From Diphasiastrum complanatum (Eukaryota; Streptophyta; Lycopodiopsida; Lycopodiales; Lycopodiaceae): a DNA stretch of 64,000 bases. The notes beneath the pieces are model-generated. The model searched no databases. It was given only the letters and a program-made list of their open reading frames with translations, and was not told the DNA's origin. The translations under genes were made by a program, and so were the position numbers. This document shows, in pieces, positions 1 through 13,600 of the stretch. The stretch is from assembly GCA_029204225.1 (NCBI GenBank), contig MU831981.1, positions 1-64,000 on the forward strand. The letters are read 5' to 3'. The first letter of the stretch is position 1; each line of letters opens with the position of its first letter.

Positions 1-1330
1 AATAGAAATATGCAAACCCCCCCCCCCCCCCCCCACAAAGGACCCTCGACGCTAGATGCACACATTTGCACATGCAAATGTTGAAACTTGGCAAAACGAA
101 CACTTGCAACACAAAGAGAATTGATCGTCTTGATCTAAGACAATCTTCTTTGTGAATGTACGTCACGTGGGATATAGCCCACAACAATCCATACAATCAC
201 ATGCACTAATCCATACACCCTTGAATGACTTTTTTGTGATTATGCATATGATATAGCCCAAGACAATCCATACACCCTTGAATGACGTCAGAAGTTCAAA
301 TTGATACTGTAATGATCGCTAGGAAAATCCCTAAGACGAGGATAGAAAGTCATAATAGGAGCAAAACCACCATCCAAAACCTAGATTAATTCAGGATCTA
401 GCCCCCGAGCCATGCCATGTGAATACCGGAGGAAAAGAGAGAAATTGGTAATCTGAACCTGAGCCAAGGTGTCGATGGGCGAGTTTCTACTCCAATATAT
501 AGAGAGTAGAGGCCTGTGCACTCACTCATGCATTCCCCACGCAAATCGTCTATAAACATGTCACATCTCCCATGCAGTCCTCATGCATACATTAGTCACA
601 TGTATACGCACTACTCCATATGTCTCAATGGGAATATCTGGGTCCTCTCAAGATATTGAATTAAACCAAAGCGTAACTAAGAATCTCGAATACCGGAGGG
701 CCGGTCTACCATATTAGGATTATTCCAAAGCCTTGGCTGAATATGGCATGACAGATACCCTCTTGCAGAGGTGATCACATGGGCTATATATCCATTCACT
801 CATCTTAGAAGGATGAGGTTTTGTCACACATATATTTGATTGGATGCAAAGTGGAGGGCTTACTTGTGGGATTATGGGAAAAGGTTTGTTTTATGCTATG
901 AGAAACGTCTCGTATGGCTCCTAGAGCCACATGGTAAAATAATATTGGGTGATTCTCATTTGTAAGATACAAGGCCCAAAGAGAGGATGAGGGGACACAA
1001 GGGTCCATGTGACCGGTGCCTTTGGGGTGGGGTGAGGTGGTAGAGAAGCCAATTTGCCTCGTCGCCTAGCCACATGAAGAAGCCAGTTCCTATCCAAGAG
1101 CTGGCTTTTGTTCACGTGCGGTAAACTTGTGAGCCAATTCCTTGGTGTAGTAGCATAGGTCTAGATGTGTTTTTTTTGCAAAGCCAAGAAGTAGCTGGCT
1201 GGCTAGCTAGTTCCTTCCTCCACATCCAACAACCAAGCTTTAAAAAGCCTCTGCCCTAAAGAAGCCTATGTGGGCAGGCTCTCTCTAACTCTAGAATCAC
1301 TCGATCCTCCTCATTATCCGATCATCCAGC

Positions 1331-1334
<4 letters not shown>
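1..1334. other. 5' flank of Y14, no gene recognised
   Basis: No protein-coding or RNA gene is recognisable here. A run of 17 C lies at 18-34. Two imperfect copies of a motif beginning gatatagccca and continuing acaatccatac lie near 171 and 250. The last hundred bases are rich in CT and CCTC and would fit a plant core promoter and leader. Open frames on either strand are short and unlike known proteins. Confidence 0.5.
1238..1248 (+). promoter_or_regulatory. TATA-like element of Y14 (weak)
   Basis: TTTAAAAAG lies about 120 bp before the Y14 start codon and is followed by a CT-rich stretch where transcription could begin. This is only a resemblance to a plant TATA box; no start site can be read from sequence alone. 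Confidence 0.25.

Positions 1335-1363
<29 letters not shown>
1335..1363 (+). repeat. (GA)n tract in Y14 5' leader
   Basis: About 29 bp of uninterrupted GA abuts the Y14 ATG directly. GA/CT leaders are common in plant genes and can bind GAGA-type BBR/BPC factors; that role is inference. Confidence 0.9.
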
Positions 1364-1368
<5 letters not shown>

Positions 1369-1676
1369 GGGCGCTGATGTAGAGGTGGTGGATTTTGAGC
1401 CTGAAGATGAGGATCTTCTGGACGAGGATGTGCAAATGGAGGACGCAGATGCACCCGCTCCCCCTCCCAAACTGAAATCCACAATCACAGCAGGGCGTGC
1501 TGCTGCCGCTACTGCAGGTGGAGGCAGTGAGATGATGAACATAGCAGGTGGCGGCCCTAAGAAGACAAAGGGCCGGGGATTTCGAGATGAAGCGGCCGTG
1601 GAGCATGCAAGTAGGTTTGCGTCCAAAGAATTTGAGACATTGGGAGCTGGAGGTGGTGGTCCTGGTCCTCAACGTT
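1364..1676 (+). CDS. Y14: Y14 exon 1 (coding)
   Basis: Encodes the acidic N-terminus through GPGPQR plus one base of a split serine codon. The donor at 1677 (T|GTATCC) is chosen because it restores the invariant PQRS(V)EGW at the join; the GT two bases earlier would not. Confidence 0.93.
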
Positions 1677-4600
1677 GTATCCTTTTTACTTGCCATATGT
1701 TCTTTTAGGTCATGACGTTGACAGTGAAGAAAGAGGATGCTTATGCAATTACAGAATGCCATATTTAGGGTAATTTCAGAGATTTCTCATGGATGCTTTT
1801 ACTTTAGGTTTACTGGCAGTTGCAGCTTCTTGACATCTTTTTTTAGCTGTCGAGGGTTGGATAATATTAATTACTGGAGTCCACGAGGAAGCTTCAGAAG
1901 ATGATCTTCACGAATTGTTTGCTGAATTTGGTGAGATAAAGAATCTGCACTTAAATCTGGATCGAAGAACGGGCTTTGTCAAGGTAAGGAATGACCATTT
2001 CCCTTAGGTTTCTTTGTTTGAATAATTATCATATTTTTTCATCTTGTACAGGAAGTTCGTTCAATATGGGGATACTATGTACTGCATAGTTACACTAACT
2101 GCGGTTTGAATTGTTCAGAGCCGGGTAGAACAGAAATCTGGTTTGAACCTGGGGAAAAAAAAAAAAATCCAAAAAAACGTTTACATTTTTTTTTCCAGTT
2201 GGAACAGTCCAGGCTGGTTCGAATCGGTTCGAACCGGACGAATCAGCTGTTGAACTTTTTTGACCAGACATTGTCGACAAACAGTTTTTAAAAAAAGTTT
2301 AGGGTTATGTTGATCTTTTTGGTCAGTGTCCTTCCAATATTAATTTACACGTAAGAGCATGCAGACACATGGTATGAGTATGTGATAATGTCGACTCCTC
2401 AAAGATTGCATGTGCATGTAATTAGGGTTTGGGACACCTTAGGATTGTAGTTGGCACTTTTGTTGCTTGGTTTTGTGCCATAAAACTTGAAGTGAAACAT
2501 TGTTTGGGCAAAAAGTATCACAAATTTGGGCACGATTGCTAGAAACAGGTACATGGTTGGGGTTAGGAGACTAGGGCATCCTCCTTTGTGATGGTGCTTG
2601 GCACTCAACCCCTATATATGCTTATAGCTTGTCCCTATTGCTTACCTGTCTATGTAGGAGGGCATGAGAGAAGGACATTGATACCATTGTGCATTTAGGT
2701 GATATGGGGGTATAAGGGTGCACATTGCGTTGGAACTTGGAAGAAAGGATGTGATTCGTTTTGATCTTCTATGCTTACAAGCATGAAGAAAGTCTCATCT
2801 CTTCATGGGTTGGCTTCTGGCTAGGCTTGAGGTTAAACACCTGGTGGTAGCAGGGTGTATGTAGGCAGTAAGCCTCTACATTTGTCATGATTTTTCCTTC
2901 CATTTATGTGTGAGCTCCAGTTGTTAGTTGTCTGTTGTCGAATTGCAAGAAGTATATAGCCAGAGTATGCCCTTCCTCTCAGTGGAATTACTTCTAACTT
3001 GTTTGCTAACTTGATTAGAATTGCATGTGGTGTCCTCGCCTTGATTTTTTCTAGCTTGGAGTGTGACGGTGAACAATTTATGGTGTTCTATAATAATCTG
3101 TGATGGGTTGTTATTAGCATGTCGATGTGACATGATGATGTGGCACAATGACGTAGCACCAACTACATGTTGGGTATAAAATAAAGCTATTGATGAGTAG
3201 TCTCCAATGGTGTATGCTACTTAGTCAAATTCCCAACCATATACAATATGGTAGAAGGCTGTTAATTTACTTACAAGCACACACATATCTCATATTCCCC
3301 CTTTTGAAGTCATGTAGCTTCCTTAAACTTTACAAACTTTTATATAGACAACCCCTTTGTACATACATCAACATTCTTTTCTGTTGGACAATAGAAGAGA
3401 GATACAAATACAACATAAATTTTATCTCCAAGGACTTGTAATATTCAAGACTAAGATGAAGAGTATGTTTTAGCTATTGAAATATTCTCTTTGCTACTTT
3501 CCAATGTGACACCTTTAGCTTTGACATGTATTGATTGAGAACTTGCATTGCATGACTTATATCAGGTTGGGTGTGAGTCAAAGAAATTAGACTTCTCACT
3601 ATGTGTCCGTATAGTGGCATTTACATGTGTTGCATGACTACCTTGTTCCTTGTCTCTGTGCGTGTTGCTTTTACGAGATCGTAACAGTAGCGACCCAACA
3701 TTACTTCTAGGTGCAGCTAACCATCGGAGTCAGAGGACAGTGTAAGTCAGTGGCGTGCATGCATACCAAGTAGTAGGTATGAGGGCTAATAATGCCCATG
3801 CAGACACATGCATGACTGTAGGAGGCCATGCAGTCCTTCAGCAGTGGACTGGGACTCGACATGCATCAGTAACCCATGCATGCAGTATGAATGGTGGGTG
3901 TCAGCAGCAACTACCACCTACTGCATGCAAACTCACACTGGGCTAGGAGGGGCATTGCCATGCCCACGATTGGTCTCGGGTAGCGTGTCAACACTAGAGA
4001 TCAGTAGACCAACAACCCGTAAGTTATTTATGATTATAAGGGGTTTGGGGCCCTTATGTGCATATGGTCATAATTAATGGTTGTAGGCCTAAACTCATGA
4101 TGGTGGATTTGTATGGGTCTATCAATGAGTCATTGAGGAACTGGATGACGCGGCCTATCTAAACTCATGATGGTGGATTTGTATGGGTCTATTAGTGAGT
4201 CATTGAAGAACTAGATGACGTGGCCTAGATAGGCCGCGTCATCCAGTTCCTCAATGACTCATTGATAGACCCATACAAATCCACCATCATGAGTTTAGGC
4301 CTACAACCATTATTTATGACCATATGCACATAAGGGTCCCAAACCCATTATAATCATAAATAACTTACGGGTTGTTGGTCTACTGATCTCTAGCGTGGAC
4401 ACGCTACTCGAGACCAGTCGTGGGCATGACATTCTTCCCCCTTATTCAAGTTCTGTCGTCAGAACTTAAAACTAGGGAAGTTCCTCCTTAAGCTCTTTGT
4501 ATGTTCCCAGGAATCATCATTGTTTGCGCGTCCCTTTCATCGAACCATATACTCGGTAACTATACAATTTCTCAATCATCTAGTTCTTGTATCCAAGATC

Positions 4601-7600
4601 TTTTCAGGTTCAAGTCGAGACACATTCGATGATTCATCCAACAGTTCCAATTGGTCTCTAGAATCACGTTGGCTTACGTGAAAAACTGGATGCATTTGAG
4701 TTCCGTCCAGGAGGTCCAACTGGTAAGCTAAGAATTTGATCTTTTTCAAGATCTGATACGGTCCTCTATACCTAGGGGACAATTTGTAATGCTTGCCGGT
4801 ACGCATTACACTAGAATCCTTCGGGATTCTTAAATACACCCAATCTTGAAAGTCTCGAGGCGATTTTTTTAGATTAGCATAATGTCGGTCCCTATCCTGG
4901 GCACATTGAACATTTTCTCATGCTATCTGTAGCATTTCTTGCATATCGTGTAAGAAATCGGCTACTTTCTGAAACTTGATCGTTTCTACTGAAATGGGTG
5001 ATCTAGGTTAAAAAACCGTACATAAGCATGAACGGGTATGACCGGTAGCTGAATGCTTACTACTTATCAATCTCCATCAAGGATAGCTAGCATTTCAAGG
5101 AGATTTCAATCAAAAGATGTATGCACATGGCATCTGATCTTTTGATCACTCACATTTTGCTCTGTTAAATAATTGACTATGAACTGGAATCTGAACTAGA
5201 TTCGTCAACCATAATTCCTCGGATTCTTATCCAATACTCAATAATAAGAGAACATGAATATTACTATTCTGAGATGACACATGAGTTGCTCTAATAAGTC
5301 TTTTCCACATGGAAAGTTTCGGATTGCCCCAACTCACTTACGATGCCTTTATAAGAATTGTAATCTTCAAAACTCCCTTACTCTAGACATGACACCAAGC
5401 GTCATTCCAAAGTTAGGGTCCAATCTAGAATGCATCTAGATTCAAATACTCTTAAGTTTTAATCTAGAATAACTTAATATTCATTGGAACTTCATTACGT
5501 GAAGTTATGACTTTTGGTTACCCTCACTATCCAACTCCATCAAAGTTTCCGAGATAGCAATACATCTTTTCCCAACTGGGAGAAGATTAAGACCAAAAGT
5601 TTCCGTGTTATCTACGCACAAACCCCTCCTGAAATGAACCCCAAGAATGACTCATAACCATTGTGACCTATAAGCAATACATGTAACCTACAGTATCAAT
5701 AAAGAAAATCCTACTGTAGATTCAAACAACTAACTCAGAAGTTACGCTCCTGACTAGGTTAGCCATATTAGATCTAGAAAATATTTGAATGTCTAGGTGC
5801 GGGCCCAAAAACCACACCATACAATTTGATTCTAAATCTATTCTAGGTCAATAAGCAATTCTTATTGAGAAAAATACTATTACCCATCGAGAAATTGTCT
5901 CTATACAATTCTCATCAATATGCCTATGTTTTAACGACTAGTTTATGATTGCAAATAAACTTAGTCCAAGGAATACTTTGTAGATCCACAAGATTAAATT
6001 TTGTACAAAAGGTCTTATGATCTCACAACGATTGACTACATAGCATATCTCTACAGATTTCACCCAATTCTTTTAACTGAAAATCTTGTAACCCAGTTAA
6101 TTCTAAGAGAGAATATCTCTTAAAGAGTGCCATTTCATAACCAAAAATCTGAACCAAAGATTATCTTAAAAGAATATATTGTTAGTGTGAATTCCATTCC
6201 TTACATCAACTCACGGATCCTAGTCCATACTAAGATCAAGTTGATTACAACTGGCAAGGAACAATTTTTAACAAACCACTATCTTGCAATAGAATTCCCT
6301 TGTTCTGACACAAATGAATCGGACTTGTAATCAACAAATCTTCTACTTCAAGAGTGTTTTCTAATTTCTTCTCTTAACATCTTCTAACTAGATATCTACT
6401 ATAATCCTTAGAGGATTTCTGTAATATCAAAATATCCTATTGTTCCTGATTCTTGGAACAGATCCGTCATCTATTCATATAACAGATTTCTCCTGGAATC
6501 TATGATAGATGTTTCTCCTAGATAATATTCTTTTCTTCCTACTTCTCCCCCTTTTAACAAGAAACCATACGAGTTTCCAAGGGGTGCATATCAGTCTAGA
6601 TTAGCTGTAGGAGAAGTTTGAAAGAAGAAATCCGAGAAAAACTTGGAAGTCAAGAAAGGTGTTGCATCATCATAACCAAATATTTAATATTGTCTGAACA
6701 CTTGACTTATCAAAAGATCTTCTTTGTTATCAATAACAGAGAATTGACCTGTAAATCATAAATGGACTTATTGAAGATTCATGTAAGGAAAACAATGTAG
6801 AAAAGGATTGCATTAACTATCATGTGGCATTGTTCAAGGTCAATAGGTAATCCAAATTATCTTCCAAGGAATCACATGAAATCGGGTTAATTAATGTTAA
6901 GAAATTCACAAATATATTTTTAGTATAAAGAAATAGCTTGCTGGGTTTCCGGTTTTGTAAATTTGAGATATCCATAAGGGGTCATGACCAATATCTTAAA
7001 TTTCCGACAAAACATCCTTATGACCCATAATATTTGGCATCATTTAGATTTATGGCCTTACTATGGTCAACTCGATCCAGACAGTTTCAAATCTCCCCTT
7101 TGGAATGGTATGCGTCTCATACCATAGATTCTTCCTCTAAGAAGACCATCCATGTCCAGATCTTAAAGTCAAAAATTCGATTGATGTGAATGATTAAAAA
7201 ATCAATTGAGACTAATATACCGGTACTATTGAAGTTCTCGGGAATTCCACATTCCAACTTCAGAGTATCAATTGCAACTCACAAAAAATGAGTGGGAACA
7301 AACTCATAAGAACAACATATCACTGGCTTCCTCTTGTTCTTCTATTTTCTTAGTGTGTTGGTACGCCTCAACTTCAAGCTCGTCAAAAACTTGCTTTTTT
7401 TTTGGTTGGCTTTTTGGATTTTTCCATTGTAGGCCAAATTTGGGGTTGTTTGGCCGTGGATGCTTTTTTTAGAGGCAACCACGGTGCTATCATAGGCCTT
7501 AGCCACACGGACAACATCTTCCAAAGATTGGAGGATATTCCGTATGCACTCGTTTTAAGAATTGGCTGGCAGTCCATGAATGAACTGCCACTATGCCAAT

Positions 7601-10600
7601 CTCCTAGCAGAAAGCGGCACTTTGGCCAAAAAACCCAAGAACTCTTGGACATAGGTGTCTAATTCTTGGTTGCCCATTCTGCAGTTAATAAAGCGAATAT
7701 AAAGTTCAGAATCGTCAAGTGTGATGAAAGCCGTACGGAATTCCTCCCAGCCAAAGTCACCGGTTGCATGGGGAGTTCCCTCCATCAAGAGGAGGCCGTC
7801 CCCTCAAGAAATAACAAAATTGAAAAAATTCGCTATTCTTCTGGGACGTTGTGCAAGCTAACCAGCTTGACCAATGGTTTATCCAGTCTTCTACAACTTC
7901 CGGGCGTTTAAAATTGTTTATGGCCGAAATTTTTTCCGGTTGGTAGCCCAAGTTGTTTGAATTAATGGCTTGTAATTGATTAAAAAGATTTTGCATTTGG
8001 TTGTCTCACTGCTTATTGCTTTGATGTAGTTCCGACACAACCTTGCCAAAGGTAGTTCCAGGGGGCCGTCACTATCGGATGATGCCGGATGAATTTCCAT
8101 GTTTCCCCTCCACCGGAAGTTCATCCTTATCCATTTGCAGGTAAAAACTGAAAAAATTGAAAAATTTTACGTCTGAAAAAATTGAAATTTTTTATGTTCA
8201 GTTAACATTATTGCGGGTATAGTTGTTCGTAATGAAGCAATGTCCTTATTGCTTACACTCCATTTGCTAAATTCATTGGTATAATTTTAATAAGCACTCG
8301 GGTATCTAAAAAACTATGTTTTTTTGGACATTGCTTCAATACGAACAATTATACTCGCAGTGATGTTAACTGAACGTAAAACTTTTCAATTATTTTCAGT
8401 TTTCACCTGCAAATGGATAAGGATGAAGTTTTGGTGAGGGGGAATGCGGAAATTCATCCGGCATCACCCGATAGTGATGGCCCCTTGGAATTACCTTTGG
8501 CAAGGTTGTGTCGGAACTACATCAAAGCAATAAGTAGTGAAATAACCAAATGCAAAATCTTTTTAATCAATTCAAACAACTGTGGTATGGGACACTATCT
8601 AGGATGGAGGACGGACCCCGCTTGATACGGTCACAAGCCAGGGCACGGAGGGTGGACCCGGATTAGGTCCTATGACGGGGTGGAACGTGAATTGTTCGGT
8701 TTCTTGTGGTTAACCGGCACCTGGAGGTTTGTAGTAAGTAGAGAGTTATAACATATGGTATCAGAGCCACTGCATGCTGAAAGCAGGTGCGTTGATCCGA
8801 AGTGATTTTCTTGTTTGTTTAGTATCTTTTGACGGAATTCAATTCGGGCAAGAAATATGTATTTTACACACTTTTCCGTTCCTTCTTTGCGCTATTTTTT
8901 CAAGTTTTCTGTTGAAAAAAAAAACAGATTTTGGGCCCAGCAGAATTCTGCCACGTGGCACTGTCCAGGATTGGACTGGTGGCAGACTGCAGCGAGCACC
9001 AGTTTTGCTCCTTTTGAAAGTGGCGGACTGTATTTCTGTGGGCCCCCCCAGCCTTAATAAGATAGTTATTCGCTGTCTGTCCAGCGAAGGCTGTCTGAAG
9101 GTTGTAAAAAAAAAACTCGTAACTTTGGCCTTTCAATACACCGCCACGTGGCACTGTCCAGATGCGGAAAGGTGGCAGAGTACTGTAGGTGCAACTTCCG
9201 AGGACCCCCATTGCACTAAAAAATGGTTTTTTTGGGTCTTGGTTCCGTTGTTGGACAGCAAAGAAAGTCTGTTCGCAGGGAAGAACAGAAAAGCCAGCGA
9301 TGAAGGGGGGGTGTCTGGCCGCCAGCTGGCAGGAAAACTGGTGGTGTGGATCAAGCATGGAGAGGGAGGCATGCCTCTCCTATGCATGATTTTATAAGAA
9401 GAAGAGGTGGAGGTGGTGGTGCATCCTTCTCTTGGCTTCCTTTTATTCCTTATGGCAGCCATGGACAATACCATTGGGATTGTGAAGAGCCAGATTAGTC
9501 TTGTATCTACCTTCCTTGAGTTGCTTTTGATCTCTTTCAACTCTCTCTTTCTTAATTCACCTCTCTTGCTCTTGAGATATGGATCCTAATCCTCTACCAC
9601 ACAGCCTATGTCTCTTGCTCATGAGGTAACGACATCTACCTCTACCATGGATTCCGAAACCTTGTCGCTTGCAATTAACAATATACAGGAGCAGATTGTT
9701 GACTTGCAATCCAAACACTCTCGGGATCAGCATGATTTGAAGGAGTTGACGCAGCTAAGGCAGCTATTGCATCAACCCTTGTTCACCCCTGAGATTTTTG
9801 CTGGGGAAAAGAAGGATAGAACCTCGGAGGTGGTCTTGCCGTGGATCGATCGATGGAATTCTCATTTTTACATGCACGATTCATCCCACGACAACAAGAT
9901 CAATCTAGCCGTCATGTACCTGCGAGGTAAAGCTTTTACGTGATGGCAAGATTTGAGGGGCAAGCCTGAAGTTCCTAAGAATTTGGAGGATTTTTGGAAG
10001 GCCTTTAAGGCGGCCTTCCTTCCTATTCTTGATGATTTTGAATTTTACCTTCAATATGCAACGATCCATATGGGGAACCGGCCCCTAGATCATTATTTAC
10101 AAGAATTTCAGAGGTTTATTCTCGTTTTGCAACTAGAATAGACCCTCTTTTAGTAAAATTGCATTTCATTCTTGGGTTGGCAAGAGACTATCAGCTAGAG
10201 GTCAGGAGGAACCAACCTCTTACCCTCGAGGATTCTGTTTGCTTCTCCAGGATATACGATGATAGTCGTATAGTGGCCAAGCCTGAGACTGGTGTCTTGC
10301 CCGACGTAAAGGGTAAGAAATCTTTCTTTTCAAGGAAATCGAAAGAGAAGGCAAAAGATGGGTCTTTAGGTTCAGGTAAATCGAAGAAAAGATCTATCTT
10401 GGACTAGGAAACCTTTATGAAAGCCAGAAGCGACAATCTGTGCTTTAATTGCATGGAACCGGGTCATGTCGCGAAGGAATGTCCGAAGAAATGGAAAGCT
10501 AAAGGGGCATCTTTTAAGATGCCAGGTAACTCTAGCATATCTAGTGTAGATCTTTCCTTTGTTGGTAATTCTGTGTGTGAGCATTGTTGTTTTAACACGG

Positions 10601-13600
10601 CTGTTTTTGGTCCTCATTACCTCATTTGGATGAAGGGGGTTGTGGGTGGTCAAGCTGTGACAGTTTTATTTGATGACGGTTCCCCACACAATTTTATTAA
10701 CGCTAATTTGTTGCAAAAGCTAAAGGTGGAAACAAGGCAAAGTGACCACCGATATACAGTGAAGCTGGCAATAGGAGCGGAAAGCCAAGTTTGGGACTGG
10801 ATAGTCCCATGTCTACCGATTCAAATACAAGCCTATAAGGATAAATTAGACTTTCACATTATGAATCTAGATAGGGTAGATGTAATACTTGGAAAGGAGT
10901 GGTTCTATGAGAGGAACGAGTCTATGAAGAAAAACTATGGAACTCACAGTTTGTCATTCTTGCATAACGGCTCACTCATAGAATCAAATGGAAATGTTGA
11001 TATTTCTACTTTGTATATGATTTCTGCTTTAGAAACAGTTAAATGTATGGATGTTGTGGATTTTAATTCTTACTTATGTTGGTACCTATCATGAAGAGTG
11101 TAATTTGCAATTTTATAATCTCCGTTGCCATTCAGTTTTGCGGCTGCTTCTTCACAAAGTTATAATGTGTTACTCAACACTGCATCATGCTTTTTGATAT
11201 CATTGGTAAGTGAAGTGGCTTTTTGCTATGGATCATAAAGGTTCTTTGAGAAGGGATGTGTGGAAATGGAATTAATGTCTAATAACCTAAAGCATGAAAA
11301 AGCACCAGAAGGTGAAATCTTTAGGAAACTTAGGCAAGAATTCAACGATGTGTTTCCTGAGCAGCTTCCAGGGTCTTCCCCCCTCTAGGGGTGTTGACCA
11401 TGGTATTAAACTGATTCCTGGTAGTTCTCCTGTATCATTGTATCCATATAGGATGAGTACTACTGAAGAGGATGAAGTTTATAGGCAACTGCAAAATTAC
11501 CTTAAGATGGGCCATGTAGGATGTTGAAAAAACCGGGTTTAGAACTAGGTACGACCATTATGAGTTTCTGGTTTTACCATTGGCTTGACAAATGCTCCAA
11601 CTTTCCAGCAGATGATGAACGATCTTCTTCGTCCAAGTTCGTGATAGTGTACTTAGATTGTATTCTCATCTATAGTAAGTCGACCTATAAGTGTTATCAC
11701 AGGATTATTCAGTCGTTGCATGTTCATTAGTTCTGAAAGGTAAGTCAGTGGTATAGGACGTGTTACGGTCATAATGGGGGGTTTGGACCATTAGGGGCTG
11801 TAGGGACCGGGCTTAAGCTAGATAATAGCTGAGTAGGACCATGGGGTCACACCCGCATGCGGTATTAGCATGTGTGTTTCATCCTCGTATGGGATAGGGT
11901 GTACATGCACTGTGCTTATGCATGGGTCTTGGCTATTATGGGTTAGGGGTACCTACATGTAGTGGACATGCATGGGAGTTAGGCATGGACTGATAGTATG
12001 CTTACATGTGGTTGGTTTGGTTTGGTTTCGTCCACTGCACTTCCCCATTGTGCTCTTGGAGCTCTATCCAGATTGGGAGTCTCGGGAGACGTTTTATTGG
12101 TATCAGAGCAGCCGATCGGATCGTGTGAGCGGCTTGGTGTGGACCGATTTGTGGTGAATTGCGTCGACGAATCCGAGCAATTTCGTTAAACCGGTGGTCT
12201 TCCAAGTAGGTGTTCTACCTTTTTTCGGTTGAATCGGTTTGGAACAACTTTTGGGATTGTTTGTACGTTTATAGCTTTCCTGTATTTGACATGAAATGGT
12301 GGCTTTCTTTTTTCTGGTGTTTCAGTTTCTTGGTTTTAGAGCAAATTGGTGGTTCCATGTGGCTCCAGAATCTAGCTTAAGGCTGTGCTTGGTGTGGGAA
12401 TGAAAACTGAGTTTAGAATTCATGCATAGCATGCATAAGTTGAAAGCTCTAGTTGTGTAATGCTATATCTTGGTCATGTCATATCCTGGAACGAGATTAT
12501 TATTGATCAGGAAAAGATAGAAACAGTTTTGGAGTGGCCAATTCCTAAAACAATAAGAGAACTTTAATCATTTCTGGGATTTGCTGTTTTTGTCCATAGG
12601 TTTATTTTTGAAGATTCAATGATAGCTAGACCTCTCAACAGTGCATTGAAGGGGGTTATTACTCGTAAAGGTAGGCCTAGTCCACCACTTGTGTGGATTG
12701 AGCAGATCCTGATTAACTTTACGTGGTTAAAGTGGATGCTAGTGACTATGCGGTTGGTGCAGTTCTACTCCAAGAGGGGAGGCCAGTTGCTTTTGAGAGT
12801 ATGAAATTGTTTGAAAGCTCGATGGGCTGAGTTGATGCAAGAATTCGACTTTGATTTGAGATATATTAAAGGATTGTCAAATCAAGTGGCTGATGCCTTG
12901 AGTCGAATTGGAGAGGTGAATGAGTTGTTGTTCACTGAAATCACTACAGACTTCTATCTTTTGTTTCGAGGGCTTTATGAAAAAGATCCTCATTTGGACC
13001 TATTTGGCAAAGGGTTATGAAAGGCTCTCAATCGATTACTGATTTGCAAGGTGATCAGTTGGTTGTGAAAGATATGAAGGTAGTGGATGACTTTTCTATC
13101 TGGAACAGAATCTTGTTTCGAAAGGGAAAGGTTTGTGTACCGGGAGTGGATGCGATAAAAAATAAAATTTTGTTTGAATGTCATGACGCACCTTGTGTTG
13201 GGCATCCAGGTATACATCGTACACTTGGCCAAAGTTAAAACCTTTTGTATAATCTTATGCGTTGAATTGTGATCAGTGCCAGTGGAATAAAGCGGAGCGC
13301 TTGAAGGGTTGCATCCGTTGGATATTCCTACTAAGCGGTGGGATAGTATTTCGATGGATATTGTAGTTGGGTTACTACGAACGAATAAATAGAATGATGC
13401 AATTTGGGTCATAGTTGATCGGTTAACAAAATTAGCTACGTTCATTCCGGTAAAGACTACTAGTGTCTGAGTTAGCTCCAGTTTTTGTTGAATGTTTGTT
13501 CAGATTATATGGACTGCCATCTAATATTGTTAGTGACCAAGATCCAAAATTTACGGGTCGGTTTTGGATAGCAGTATTTGAAAAGCTTGAGACTTCTTTG

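Larger units (their letters stand above)
4230..8260 (-). mobile_element. Ty3/gypsy relic F1 (minus strand) inside Y14 intron 2
   Basis: Read on the minus strand the order is gag (about 8124-7340), 2.2 kb of non-coding sequence, integrase C-terminal part (about 5060-4576), purine tract, then 3' LTR (4432-4230). Integrase and gag are recognisable, but protease, reverse transcriptase and RNase H are absent. A colinear copy, F2, sits in a RAD21 intron at 51.78-57.14 kb. No 5' LTR remains; the 5' side ends at the inverted repeat near 8.25 kb. Confidence 0.75.

Noticed and set aside
18-34. 17-base poly-C run as a functional G-quadruplex
   Set aside because: A single homopolymer at the window edge may be a sequencing artefact, and nothing around it supports a role.
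2205-2245. tRNA-like B box (ggttcgaatcg) suggesting a tRNA or SINE
   Set aside because: No A box or acceptor stem at the right distance. The motif is part of a local palindrome of ggttcgaa words.
8774-9397. 207-codon open frame as a host or retroelement gene
   Set aside because: It starts six bases after the primer binding site, overlaps leader repeats, shares its span with open frames on the other strand, and has no recognisable domain.
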